From Actinoplanes sp. M2I2 (lineage in GTDB: Bacteria > Actinomycetota > Actinomycetes > Mycobacteriales > Micromonosporaceae): a stretch of DNA of 64,000 bases. Positions 24,597 to 33,397 of the stretch are shown one piece after another. Within the stretch, counting starts at the first letter, position 1. Each line of letters begins with the position of its first letter. Both the position numbers and the translations under genes were made by a program. Under the pieces are notes generated by a model. The model did no database searches. It saw only the letters and a program-made list of their open reading frames with translations, and had not been told where the DNA came from. The stretch is taken from assembly GCF_023544445.1 (NCBI RefSeq), contig NZ_JALPVJ010000009.1, positions 62,001 through 126,000 on the forward strand, read 5' to 3'.

Positions 24597-26782
24597 CGGT
24601 CTACCGGTCCGCCCCGCCGCCGGGTGATCCGGGCGAGTCGACCGCCCGGCTGCCCCCGGTCCAGCGCCGGCGACGGATCCGCCGGCGCCGCGTGCTGGCA
24701 GGCGGGATCGGGCTGACCGTCCTGCTGCTGCTGGCGACCGTCATCCTGGTCTCGGTCTACACCGACGCGGGCTTCAGCCCGGACGGCACCACCCCGGCCT
24801 CGTCGGCCAACGGCAAGGTCCCGGCCGGCGTACGCGACGGCGGGCCGGTGATCGACCTGACCGGCGGGGGCGAGCCGCGGACGTACGGGATGCCGGCCCG
24901 GACGATCGCGCTGACCTTCGACGACGGCCCCGATCCGCAGTGGACGCCCAAGATCCTCGACGTGCTCGCGAAGCACCGCACACCGGCCACCTTCTTCGTC
25001 GTCGGCTCGCAGGTCGCGCGGCACCCCGGCATCGCCCAGCGGATCGCCCGCGAGGGCCACGAGCTCGGCGGGCACACGTTCACCCACCCCGACCTGGCCG
25101 AGCTGCCCGAGTGGCGGCGCGAGATGGAGAACTCGCAGACCCAGCTGGCCATCGCCAACGCCACCGGCCGGTCGACCTCGCTGATGCGGCCGCCGTACTC
25201 GTCGTTCGCCGACGCGCTCACCGACAAGGACTGGCAGACCGTGCAGGCGGTCGGCGCGCAGGGCTACCTGACCGTGCTCGACACCATGGACAGCGAGGAC
25301 TGGAAGAGGCCCGGCGCCGGCGCGATCGTCCGCAACCTGACGCCCAAGGACACCGCCGGGCACATCGCGCTGCTGCACGACGCCGGCGGCGACCGGTCGC
25401 AGACCGTCGCGGCGCTGGACCGGCTGATCCCCCAGCTGCGCAAGCGCGGCTACCGGTTCAGCACGGTCAGCGCGGCGATCGGCGGCCCGGTCAACCCGCC
25501 GGCCGCCGACGACGCGGTGTGGCGCGGGCGGGCCCTGGTCTGGACCGTCGGCGTGGCCGACGCCGTGCTGGCCGTGCTGTGGGCCCTGCTGATCACCGCG
25601 GGCGGGCTGATCGTGATCCGCACCCTGATCCTGTTCCTGTTCGCCTGGCGCCATTCGCGCCACCGGCGCGACCCCGACTGGTCGTGGGGGCTGCCGGTCA
25701 CCGCGCCGGTCACGATCGTCGTGCCCGCGTTCAACGAGGAGAAGACCATCGGGCCGGCCGTCCGGTCCCTCGCGCGGTCGGCCCACCCGGGTGTCGAGGT
25801 GCTGGTCGTGGATGACGGCTCCACCGACGGCACGGCCGAGGTGGTGCGACGGCTCGGGCTGGGCAACGTCCGGGTCGTCCGGATCCCTAACGGCGGCAAG
25901 GCCAACGCGCTCAACGCCGGGGTGGCGCTCTCGCGCAACGACCTGATCGTGATGGTCGACGCCGACACCGTGGTCGAGCCCGACGCCGTGCACCGGCTCG
26001 TGCAACCGCTGGCCGACCCGGCGGTCGGCGCGGTCGCCGGCAACGTCAAGGTCGCCAACCGGCGCGGGCTGATCGGCAAGTGGCAGCACATCGAGTACGT
26101 GATCGGCTTCAACCTGGACCGGCGCCTCTACGACACGTTTGGCTGCATCCCCACCATCCCGGGCGCCCTGGGCGCGTTCCGCCGGACCGCCCTGACCGAG
26201 TCGGGCGGGCTGAGCACCGGCACGCTGGCCGAGGACACCGACCTGACGATCGCGATCCACCGGGCCGGCTGGCGGGTCGTCTACGAGGAGTCGGCGAAGG
26301 CCTGGACCGAGGCGCCGGCCACGGCCCGGCAGCTGTGGCGGCAGCGGTACCGGTGGAGCTACGGCACGATGCAGGCGATGTGGAAGCACCGCGGGGCGGT
26401 CCGCGACCGGGGCCCGTCGGGCCGGTTCGGCCGCCGCGGCCTGCTCTTCATCGCGCTCTTCAGCGTGCTGCTGCCGCTGCTGGCGCCGCTGGTCGACCTG
26501 ATGGCGGTCTACGGGCTGCTGTTCCTCGACCGCGAGATCACCGTCATCGGGTGGCTGACCATGCTGGTGGTGCAGGTGCTGACGGCGGTGCTGGCGTTCC
26601 GGCTCGACCGGGAGCCGTTGCGCCCGCTCTGGAGCCTGCCGCTGCAGCAGATCGTCTACCGTCAGGTCATGTACCTGGTGCTTCTGCACTCGGCGGTCGC
26701 GGCGGTCACCGGGCGGCGGCTGAAGTGGCAGACGATCGACCGCACGGGGGACCTCAGCTCCGCGCCCGTGCCCGGACGCTGA
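24593..26782 (+). CDS. Polysaccharide deacetylase fused to GT2 polysaccharide synthase
   Basis: A 729-residue protein. One N-terminal membrane helix (about 30-52) is followed by an extracytoplasmic NodB deacetylase (ALTFDDGPDP near 104, GHTFTHPDL near 162, LLHDAGGDRSQT). A second membrane helix leads to a cytoplasmic GT2 domain (VPAFNEEKTIG, VVDDGSTDGT, VDADTV, EDTDLT, QRYRWSYG as the processive Q/RxxRW motif) and C-terminal membrane helices. It probably makes, secretes and de-N-acetylates a beta-linked aminosugar polymer. GTG 24593 is fixed by overlap with the upstream gene. Confidence 0.9.
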   Translation: MTVYRSAPPPGDPGESTARLPPVQRRRRIRRRRVLAGGIGLTVLLLLATVILVSVYTDAGFSPDGTTPASSANGKVPAGVRDGGPVIDLTGGGEPRTYGMPARTIALTFDDGPDPQWTPKILDVLAKHRTPATFFVVGSQVARHPGIAQRIAREGHELGGHTFTHPDLAELPEWRREMENSQTQLAIANATGRSTSLMRPPYSSFADALTDKDWQTVQAVGAQGYLTVLDTMDSEDWKRPGAGAIVRNLTPKDTAGHIALLHDAGGDRSQTVAALDRLIPQLRKRGYRFSTVSAAIGGPVNPPAADDAVWRGRALVWTVGVADAVLAVLWALLITAGGLIVIRTLILFLFAWRHSRHRRDPDWSWGLPVTAPVTIVVPAFNEEKTIGPAVRSLARSAHPGVEVLVVDDGSTDGTAEVVRRLGLGNVRVVRIPNGGKANALNAGVALSRNDLIVMVDADTVVEPDAVHRLVQPLADPAVGAVAGNVKVANRRGLIGKWQHIEYVIGFNLDRRLYDTFGCIPTIPGALGAFRRTALTESGGLSTGTLAEDTDLTIAIHRAGWRVVYEESAKAWTEAPATARQLWRQRYRWSYGTMQAMWKHRGAVRDRGPSGRFGRRGLLFIALFSVLLPLLAPLVDLMAVYGLLFLDREITVIGWLTMLVVQVLTAVLAFRLDREPLRPLWSLPLQQIVYRQVMYLVLLHSAVAAVTGRRLKWQTIDRTGDLSSAPVPGR

Positions 26783-26839
26783 CCGTGGCCGCCGGACCGC
26801 CGCGTATGTTGTGATCAGCGATCGGGTAGAGGAGGTGGC

Positions 26840-28228
26840 ATGCCATCCCCAGGAGAGACGCTCGGTGATCGATACCGGTTGGACGATCGGATCGCGGCCG
26901 GCGGCATGGGTGAGGTCTGGCGGGCCACCGACACGGTGCTGGGCCGCGACGTCGCGGTCAAGACGCTGCACGCCGACCGGGCCGGCGACCCGGGCTTCCA
27001 GGAGCGGTTCCGCCACGAGGCCCGGTCGATGGCCGCGCTGCACCACCCGGGTGTGGCCGACGTGTACGACTTCGGCGAGACCGAGGGCGGCACCGACGCG
27101 TACATCGTGATGGCCCGGATCGACGGCCAGCCACTGACCGAGCGGATCGCCGAGCGGGGACGACTCACCCCGGCCGAGACCATGTCCGTGGTGGCCCAGG
27201 CGGCCCGCGCGCTCGAGGCCGCGCACGAGGCGGGCATCGTGCACCGCGACGTGAAGCCCAGCAACCTGATCATCAAGCCCGACGGCACCGTGGTGCTCGT
27301 CGACTTCGGGGTGGCCCGCTCGGCCTCCTCCTCGACGCTGACCGGCGCCCGCGAGGTCGTCGGCACGGCCATGTACATCGCCCCCGAGCAGGTCACCAAG
27401 GAGACGACCGGTCCACCGGCCGACCTCTACGCGCTCGGCGTGGTCGCCTTCCACTGCCTGGCCGGGCAGGCGCCGTTCACCGGCGACAACCCGATCGCCA
27501 TCGCGATGCAGCACGTGAACGATCCGCCGCCCGAACTCCCCGACGACGTGCCGCCCGCCGTGCGAGCCGTCGTCCTGCGGGCCATGGCCAAGAACCCGGA
27601 CGACCGTTTCCCCACCGCGGCGGCGATGGCCGACGCCGCCGACCGCGCCGTGTCGGGCGGCGACACCACCGCCATCCTGGCCGCTCCCCGGTACGCGGCG
27701 GTCCCCACGCCGACGACCCTGGCCGAGCCGCCCGCAATCCCCGGTGCCCGCTCCCCCGGCTCCCGCCGCACCCTGGTCGTGCTGGCCGCGGCCGGGGCGC
27801 TCGTCGTCATCGCGGCGGTGACGGCGATCGCCTTCGCCCTGGGCAACGAGGACAACAACGCCCCCGGCCCGACCACCCCGTCGGCCTCGGTGACCGGAAC
27901 CGTCGGCAGCGGCGACGCTCCGGCCGCGACCACCGGCACCCGTCCGCGGACCCGCCCGGCCACGCCCTCGCCGACCAGGGCCACCACCCGGCCGGCCCCG
28001 CCGGCGAACCAGCCGTCCGATCCGGCCTCGGAGGCGCCGAGCAACCCGGGCCCGGGACCGGGCGAGTCGGAGCCCGGAGACACGACTCCCCCCGACGACC
28101 CCGGCACGTCGGCCGAGCCGCCCGGCGGCGGCAACGAGGGGCCCGGCGGCGGGAACGAGGGACCCGGCGGTGGCGAAGACGGACCGGGCGGCGGCGACGA
28201 TGACGACACCGGGGCCGGATCGAACTGA
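26840..28228 (+). CDS. Transmembrane Ser/Thr protein kinase, no PASTA domains
   Basis: A 462-residue Hanks-type kinase. Residues 10-270 carry AAGGMGEVW, VAVKTLHAD (Lys41), HRDVKPSN (Asp137), DFGVARS and the APEQ motif. A membrane helix spans about 311-335. The outer part, 336-462, is a Thr/Pro-rich then Gly/Pro/Glu-rich low-complexity tail with PGGGNEG-type repeats and no PASTA or other sensor domain. A GAGGAGG site precedes ATG 26840. It may sense envelope state through the tail; targets unknown. Confidence 0.92.
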   Translation: MPSPGETLGDRYRLDDRIAAGGMGEVWRATDTVLGRDVAVKTLHADRAGDPGFQERFRHEARSMAALHHPGVADVYDFGETEGGTDAYIVMARIDGQPLTERIAERGRLTPAETMSVVAQAARALEAAHEAGIVHRDVKPSNLIIKPDGTVVLVDFGVARSASSSTLTGAREVVGTAMYIAPEQVTKETTGPPADLYALGVVAFHCLAGQAPFTGDNPIAIAMQHVNDPPPELPDDVPPAVRAVVLRAMAKNPDDRFPTAAAMADAADRAVSGGDTTAILAAPRYAAVPTPTTLAEPPAIPGARSPGSRRTLVVLAAAGALVVIAAVTAIAFALGNEDNNAPGPTTPSASVTGTVGSGDAPAATTGTRPRTRPATPSPTRATTRPAPPANQPSDPASEAPSNPGPGPGESEPGDTTPPDDPGTSAEPPGGGNEGPGGGNEGPGGGEDGPGGGDDDDTGAGSN

Positions 28229-28240
28229 GCCGGCCTCACC

Positions 28241-30064
28241 TCATCCGATGTGGATCCACACGTCGTCCAGAGCACCGTGGAACTGGTCGTTGTCGGCGCC
28301 GAGGCCCTTGCCCCCGAGGCTGAACGGCTGCGCGGACTCGATCGACAGCGCCTCGGGAACGGCCACGGTGACCTGCACCTGATCATCGACGGCGATCGCC
28401 AGCGTCGGCCCGGTGCGGCGGCATTCGAGGGAGTGCCACCGATCGTCGGCGATCGAGGCCCGGCTGCGGGCGACGTACGTGGTGCCGCCGGCCCGATCGG
28501 TCAGGGCGCAACTCGGCTTGCCCGAGACCCCGTCCACCTGCAACTTGTACTGGCCGCCGGCCGCCGCGTACCCCTTCTGCAGGATGTTCTGCCCGTCCGG
28601 CCCGCTCGCACCGGCCGGCGCGGACGCGAGCCGCACCCCGGCGCCGTACCGCAGCGGCCGGCTGCCCGGGTTGAGGTCGGGAGTCGCCTCGGCCCGCAGC
28701 ACCAACCGCGGACAGCTGGCGCCCGAGCAGCGCGGCGGGAAGGTCAGCGCCTGCCCCGAACCGTGCGGCTCCATCGAGATCGTGCCTCCGTTGCGGGTCG
28801 CCGCCCGCAGCAGGTGACCGTGCCCCGACCCGTCGTCGAACGTCCCGTCGGCGATCGTCGAGTCGAAGTTGTACGAGGCCACGGGCCCGTCCGCCGGCGC
28901 CGACTCCCCCCGTGAGCGCATCCCGCCGAACGCGGCGTACCGCTTGCGCGTCACCGAACCGACCATGGTGAAATCGCCGACCGCGCTGATCGACCCCAGC
29001 GCCGCGCTCGTCGCGATCTGCCGGGTGCCGGCCACCCCGTTGGCCTGCGGCGCCCACGGCAGCAGATTCCCCTGCGCGTCGATCGCGGCCAGCTTGCCCC
29101 GCGGCACCGACCCGTCGGTGCACGTCCCCCGGGCGCCGTTGCTGGTGGTCGTGCACGCCTTGTCGAAGTGCCCGCCGACATATGTCGTGCCGTCCAGCAC
29201 GGCGATCGCCTGCGCGTCACCGTCGAACACCCGGGTCCAGCGCGTGACACCCGCCGGCGTGTACGCCACGGCCCGCCCACCCTGCCCGCCGAGGGCGACA
29301 TAGACCCCCGAGTTGTCGGCGGTGACCGCGAACACCTGCGACACCGGCTTGGGCACGAACGCCGGATCGGCCGCCCCCGTCACCGGGTCCACAGCAGACA
29401 GACGCAACGTCGACTTGACCTTGTTCGTCCGGTGGAACCGTCCCCCCACATACACCCGCCGCGACGTGACAGCGACGGCGTTCACCACGTCGTCGGTCGT
29501 CGGCGCCCACGGGTCGAGCGCGCCCGACCGCAGCGAGAAGGCCGCCAGGTTGCCGCGCGGCACCCCGTCCACCGCGATGATCCGCCCACCGACGTAGAGC
29601 CGCCCGTTGCCCGCCGCGAGCGCGTTGGGCTGCCCCACGACCGTGTGCCGCATCGGCGTCAGGACCCCGTTCGCCGCCCCGATCCCCGCCACCGCGTCCC
29701 GAGCCGTCCCGTTCACCTTGTCGAAGTCGCCTGCCGCGTAGACCACGTCCCCGGCCACGGCCAGCGCGCGCACATTGGCGTCGGCGCTGGGCTTCCAGTC
29801 CAGCAAGGCTCCGGTACGGGCATCGAGCGCCGCCAGCCGCGTCCGGGCGAAGCTCTTCCCACCCACGATCGCGTTCGTGAAGTTCCCGCCGACGTAGACC
29901 GTCGACCCCCGGTAGGCGACCGCGTACACCGGCCCGTTGAACGACGGCGAGCTCACCGGTTCCGGGGCGACCACCCCGGCGATGGCAGCGCCCCCCGTGG
30001 CGATCACGACGACACCCAGGGCGACAGTCAGGCTACGGCGGACGGCTTTTCGGATGTAAGGCAC
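28241..30064 (-). CDS. Exported beta-propeller protein with C-terminal LamG domain
   Basis: A 607-residue secreted or anchored protein. A signal/anchor helix at about 12-32 is followed by a repeat region (about 40-390) with recurring VYVGGNF, VYAAGDF, LYVGGRI, VYVGGRF and TYVGGHF strands, a delta-60/WD-like propeller. The LamG/concanavalin-like domain (about 400-607) includes CPRLVLRAEATPDLNPGSRPLRYG and WHSLECRRTG and is paralogous to the whole protein at 52322. Likely a cell-surface glycan- or protein-binding factor. Confidence 0.75.
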   Translation of the reverse strand: MPYIRKAVRRSLTVALGVVVIATGGAAIAGVVAPEPVSSPSFNGPVYAVAYRGSTVYVGGNFTNAIVGGKSFARTRLAALDARTGALLDWKPSADANVRALAVAGDVVYAAGDFDKVNGTARDAVAGIGAANGVLTPMRHTVVGQPNALAAGNGRLYVGGRIIAVDGVPRGNLAAFSLRSGALDPWAPTTDDVVNAVAVTSRRVYVGGRFHRTNKVKSTLRLSAVDPVTGAADPAFVPKPVSQVFAVTADNSGVYVALGGQGGRAVAYTPAGVTRWTRVFDGDAQAIAVLDGTTYVGGHFDKACTTTSNGARGTCTDGSVPRGKLAAIDAQGNLLPWAPQANGVAGTRQIATSAALGSISAVGDFTMVGSVTRKRYAAFGGMRSRGESAPADGPVASYNFDSTIADGTFDDGSGHGHLLRAATRNGGTISMEPHGSGQALTFPPRCSGASCPRLVLRAEATPDLNPGSRPLRYGAGVRLASAPAGASGPDGQNILQKGYAAAGGQYKLQVDGVSGKPSCALTDRAGGTTYVARSRASIADDRWHSLECRRTGPTLAIAVDDQVQVTVAVPEALSIESAQPFSLGGKGLGADNDQFHGALDDVWIHIG

Positions 30065-30244
30065 ATTGCTCGTTAACTACGCTTCCACCACGAAGATGCG
30101 CGCCCGATCAGGTACCAAAACGGACCGAAAGGACGACGCCCACCCGGCCCGGACACCCCTGCCGCATCGCATCCATCTCCGTACGTCGATGCGCAAACTA
30201 TGCTGTCCCCGGCGACCGCCGCCGCACCAGCCGAGGGAGAAGCC

Positions 30245-30679
30245 GTGCCGCCCCACCGCCTCGCCGCCCTGCCCCTCGCCCTGCTCGCCGCGACATGCCT
30301 GACCGCCTGCGAGATCGACATAGCCCCGGGCTCGATCCCACCCCCGATCAGCATCGCGCCGACCCCGTCCGGATCAGCGGGCGTGCCCAAGTACGTGTGC
30401 TCGCAGGTCTACAAGGTCCTGACCGAGGGTGCGCTGCGCCTGGCCGAGCAGGGGGCGTCGTCGGGGGACGAGGCCAAGGCGGAAATGAAAAAGACGTTCT
30501 CCGACATGGCGACCGAGGTCGAAGAGGAAGTGAGCCGGGCGACCGATCCGGGCCTGCAGGCGGCGTTGCGGGAGATCAGCGATGACCTCGCTTCGGGGGG
30601 TCGGGCGGCCGATCCTCAGGCTTACATCGACGGTGGGTTTCAGTCTGTGGGGCAGAAGCTGGATGGGCATTGCGGTTGA
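30245..30679 (+). CDS. Small secreted lipoprotein
   Basis: About 144 residues. A short signal peptide ends in the lipobox LTAC (Cys at about residue 22), so the mature protein is probably lipid-anchored. A Pro/Ser linker is followed by a helical domain with YVCSQVYKVLTEGALRLAEQG and a single C-terminal Cys (DGHCG) that could pair with the Cys in that helix. A GAGGGAG site precedes GTG 30245. No family recognised. Confidence 0.7.
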   Translation: MPPHRLAALPLALLAATCLTACEIDIAPGSIPPPISIAPTPSGSAGVPKYVCSQVYKVLTEGALRLAEQGASSGDEAKAEMKKTFSDMATEVEEEVSRATDPGLQAALREISDDLASGGRAADPQAYIDGGFQSVGQKLDGHCG

Positions 30680-30708
30680 TTCGGGTTGGTCGGCTACTTG
30701 CGGTTGAC

Positions 30709-30782
30709 GGTCGGGGCCGAGGGTGACCAAGCTCTGACGGTAAGGCATCTATGTCTGAGCTTGGTCACCCTCGGCCCCGACC
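30709..30782. repeat. Perfect 26-bp inverted repeat (strong hairpin)
   Basis: Arms 30709-30734 and 30757-30782 are perfectly complementary with a 22-nt loop. It lies 30 nt after the lipoprotein stop, so it may end that transcript, but no U-tract follows. The length and perfection exceed a typical terminator here. Confidence 0.75.
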
Positions 30783-31344
30783 TTGGGGGGTCGCTTCTGG
30801 CGGCGTCGCGGTGGGTTGCGAGCTGCTGATTGCCTGGTCAGGGTGGGCGGTCACCTGGCGGCGATGGGGTCTGGCTGCCGCGCTGTGATCACCGGGGGAA
30901 GCCGGTGCGGGCGGGCGGGCCTGGGTGGTGGGTCAAGGGAGCAGGACCCTGCCGGTTGCGGTCAGCACGTCACGGTTGGGCGGTGGGTTGCGGGGCTGAG
31001 TGGTGGGCTGAGCGGGTGGTCCCCTCCCGGTGGGCGGGCATCTGCCGCTGCGCGGCGGTGCCCGGCCGACCCGACTGGTGAATCGCGCGAGCTGAAGCCT
31101 GCTGGAGTCGCGCGAACTTGGCCTCTGAAGCCGATCGGGTCGCATTGCCGGACGCGCGAGAACTCGGACCTGGCCGGCACAGCCGGCTCTGCCGGACCTG
31201 GCCGGCACAGCCGGCTTTATCGGCGCCGCGCCGCGCCGCACGGCACGGCACGGCTTAATTGACTGCAAGCCGCGCCCACCAAACCGGTCCATTGCGGGCA
31301 GGAACAAGCATCGTGCAGCCCACGTTCTTTACAGCCCGCCCCCC

Positions 31345-31477
31345 GGCTCGGGGGATCTCCGGGCGACGGCAGCCCAAGCTCATCGCGAGGTGAGGGAAGC
31401 CGCAACCGGGGTTTGGTTGCGGCTTCCCTCAGCTTGCGATTCGCTACGGCAGCCGCCGCCCGGAGATCCCCCGAGCC
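31345..31477. repeat. Nested inverted repeat, 133 bp
   Basis: Outer arms 31345-31370 and 31452-31477 match over 26 bp with one mismatch. Inside, a perfect 17-bp stem pairs 31391-31407 with 31415-31431 around a 7-nt loop, and AAGCT/AGCTT pairs flank it. The whole can fold as one long stem-loop. No transposase is nearby. Confidence 0.75.
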
Positions 31478-31636
31478 CCCCACCGCAACCATCGCCAGAG
31501 AGATCTCCAGCGATGGCCGGGGTTCGGGGCAGAGCCCTGAGGTCCACCCCCGACAACAATGAGCCTTCCATCGTGACGGTGCAGGTCATCGGCGGGGCGG
31601 AATGGCGATGTCCACGTAGGACGACGCCGGCCACCA

Positions 31637-31708
31637 GCCCCTGCCGGCCCTGACCCACCGGCCCCTGCCAGCCCTGACCCACCGGCCCCTGCCAGCCCTG
31701 ACCCACCG
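31637..31708. repeat. Three 24-bp tandem repeats
   Basis: Three adjacent units beginning GCCCCTGCC. The second and third are identical and the first differs at one or two bases. On the minus strand they could encode GQGWQGPV repeats, but no credible gene contains them. Confidence 0.8.
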
Positions 31709-31924
31709 GCGCAACGGCGACACCTAAGCCCGCCTCACCGCCAGGTCCGAGATCGGGATCGCGACCGCCTGGCGCCACCCCCAGGAAGCAATCCTCCTGA
31801 AGCGCGGCCGCCGGCGGCACCTTCCAGACGCCGTTCAAGCTGCGCCGCCCCCCACCCCGAGAAACCGCGATCGTTCAGCCCATCCTCGTCCAGCACCACG
31901 GCGAGGCCACCCCCTGAGCAAGGC

Positions 31925-32692
31925 TCAAGAGACGGCGGCGGGGAACACCTGGACCTCGCCGCCGTCGGCGAACAGCTCACTGCCGGTCATGAAGCTGGAT
32001 CGGTCGCCGGCGAGGAACAGCGCCGCCTGCGCGATCTCGGCCGGGTCGGCGACCCGGCGCAGGGCCGTGGTGGCGGCCATCTCCGCCAGGAGGGCGGCGA
32101 CCTGCGTCTGGTCATCGCCTGCGATGCCGCGCAGGCCGGGAGTGTCGGTCGGGCCGGGGACCAGGACGTTGACCCGGATACGGCGGGGGGCCAGCTCGGC
32201 GGCCCAGACCCGGGCGTACTGCCGGATCGCCGCCTTGGAGGCCGAGTAGGTGCCGAATCCGGGGTTTCCGCGGCTGGCCGACGACGAGCCGGTCACCACG
32301 ATGGAGGACCCGTCCGGCATGAGCGGCAGCATCTTCTGCACGGTGAACACGGTTCCGCGGACATTGATGCCGAAGATGTAGTCGAAGCTCTCGGGCGGCA
32401 ACACGGTGACCGGGGCGAGCATGTCGGCGCCGCCCGCGTTCGCGAACAGCACGTCCAGCCGCCCGGTGCTGTCGGCGATGCGGGCCGCGATCGTGTCGAG
32501 ATCGTCCAGGTCGGCGACATCCGCGCGGATCGCGGTGGCGCCGATCTTCTCGGCGGCCGCGTCGAGCTCGGCCCGCCGGCGGCCGGTGATGAAGACCCGG
32601 GCGCCTTCGGCCGCGAAGAGGGTGGCCGCCGCCAGGCCGATGCCGGACGCGCCACCGGTCACCAGGGCCACTTTGCCGTCGAGTTCAGTCAT
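31925..32692 (-). CDS. SDR family oxidoreductase, TetR-controlled
   Basis: A 255-residue classical SDR with VTGGASGIGLA (nucleotide binding), NAGG, the catalytic Ser in VTGSSSASRG and YSASKAA (Tyr/Lys). Length and motifs are typical of 3-oxoacyl-ACP reductase-like enzymes, but the substrate is unknown. ATG 32692 has a GGGAG site upstream. It is divergent from a TetR gene with two operators between them and is likely repressed by it. Confidence 0.88.
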   Translation of the reverse strand: MTELDGKVALVTGGASGIGLAAATLFAAEGARVFITGRRRAELDAAAEKIGATAIRADVADLDDLDTIAARIADSTGRLDVLFANAGGADMLAPVTVLPPESFDYIFGINVRGTVFTVQKMLPLMPDGSSIVVTGSSSASRGNPGFGTYSASKAAIRQYARVWAAELAPRRIRVNVLVPGPTDTPGLRGIAGDDQTQVAALLAEMAATTALRRVADPAEIAQAALFLAGDRSSFMTGSELFADGGEVQVFPAAVS

Positions 32693-32716
32693 GAGTTGTC
32701 GCTCCCTGCTGTTATG

Positions 32717-32728
32717 GACCGTGCGGTC
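32717..32728. promoter_or_regulatory. TetR operator, SDR-proximal
   Basis: GACCGTGCGGTC, a perfect GACCG/CGGTC inverted repeat with a 2-nt centre, typical of TetR-family sites. Confidence 0.7.
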
Positions 32729-32743
32729 AGATACAACCATATG

Positions 32744-32772
32744 TTGACCGTTCGGTCCAGAACAAATATCCT
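32744..32772 (+). promoter_or_regulatory. tetR promoter, leaderless
   Basis: TTGACC (32744-32749) and TATCCT (32767-32772) are 17 bp apart. The -10 ends 6 nt before ATG 32779, so transcription probably starts at the A of the start codon. The second operator overlaps the -35 and spacer, predicting autoregulation. Confidence 0.7.
32746..32757. promoter_or_regulatory. TetR operator, tetR-proximal
   Basis: GACCGTTCGGTC, the same inverted repeat as at 32717, starting 29 bp later and overlapping the tetR -35 box. Confidence 0.7.
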
Positions 32773-32778
32773 GGCCGC

Positions 32779-33375
32779 ATGGCCCGGCCCCGGAAGTTCG
32801 ATGAGCAACAGGTGCTGCACTCCGCGACGGAGGCGTTCTGGACCTCCGGCTTCGCGGCGACGTCACTGGACGACCTGATGCGGGCGACGAACCTGGGCAA
32901 GGGCAGCCTGTATGGCGCCTTCGGCGACAAGCAGGCGTTGTTCCAGCGGGTCCTGGACGGCTATTGCGCGAACGTCACGGCCGGTCTGAGCAAGCGCCTG
33001 AGCGGCCCGGACTCGTCGGCGGCCACCCGTTTGCGGGCTCTGTTCGACATGATGGTCGCCGCCGGTGCCGCACCCGGCCCGCACCGCGCCTGCCTGCTCG
33101 CGAAGGCGACCGCGGAGCTGGCCGCGACGAACACCGAGGTCGCCCTCCGGGCACGGCAGACGTTCACCATGCTCGCCGGCCTCCTGCGGGCCGAGGTGGA
33201 GAGTGCCCAGGCCGCCGGCGACATCCCCGGCGACCGTGATCCTCAGCGGACGGCCCACCATCTCCTGGCGGTGCTCCGCGGCATGGAGGCACTGACCGAG
33301 GCCGGCATGGACGAGTCGGTCCTCCGCGACGCCGCCGACACCGCCCTCGCGGCGGCCGGCCTCCATCAGGCCTGA
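32779..33375 (+). CDS. TetR family transcriptional regulator
   Basis: A 198-residue TetR with HTH ATEAFWTSGFAATSLDDLMRATNLGKGSLYGAFGDKQALF, followed by a helical C-terminal domain of the TetR_C subgroup common in AcrR/ComR-like regulators of oxidoreductases. It is leaderless from ATG 32779. It probably represses itself and the divergent SDR gene through the paired operators; the inducer is unknown. Confidence 0.9.
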   Translation: MARPRKFDEQQVLHSATEAFWTSGFAATSLDDLMRATNLGKGSLYGAFGDKQALFQRVLDGYCANVTAGLSKRLSGPDSSAATRLRALFDMMVAAGAAPGPHRACLLAKATAELAATNTEVALRARQTFTMLAGLLRAEVESAQAAGDIPGDRDPQRTAHHLLAVLRGMEALTEAGMDESVLRDAADTALAAAGLHQA

Positions 33376-33397
33376 CCGCCACGCCGGCACCGACTCC

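Larger units (their letters stand above)
30680..31924. other. 1.2-kb gene-poor interval with repeats
   Basis: No convincing gene lies here: open frames are short, lack start signals and show Arg/Pro-rich shadow composition. The stretch contains a 26-bp perfect inverted repeat, a 24-bp direct repeat (31165-31188 and 31193-31216), a large nested inverted repeat (31345-31477) and three 24-bp tandem units (31637-31708). It could be a decayed gene remnant or repeat-type intergenic element. Confidence 0.6.

Noticed and set aside
30783..31262. A 159-residue open frame in the gene-poor gap
   Set aside because: No ribosome site, Arg/Gly/Trp-rich composition and it ends within repeats; not supported as a gene.
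31345..31477. Possible insertion sequence ends
   Set aside because: Only 81 bp lie between the arms, no transposase and no clear target-site duplication; kept as a repeat instead.
31380..31838. A minus-strand 152-residue open frame containing GQGWQGPV repeats
   Set aside because: It lacks a start signal and spans the inverted repeat and tandem units; the repeats are better described at the DNA level.
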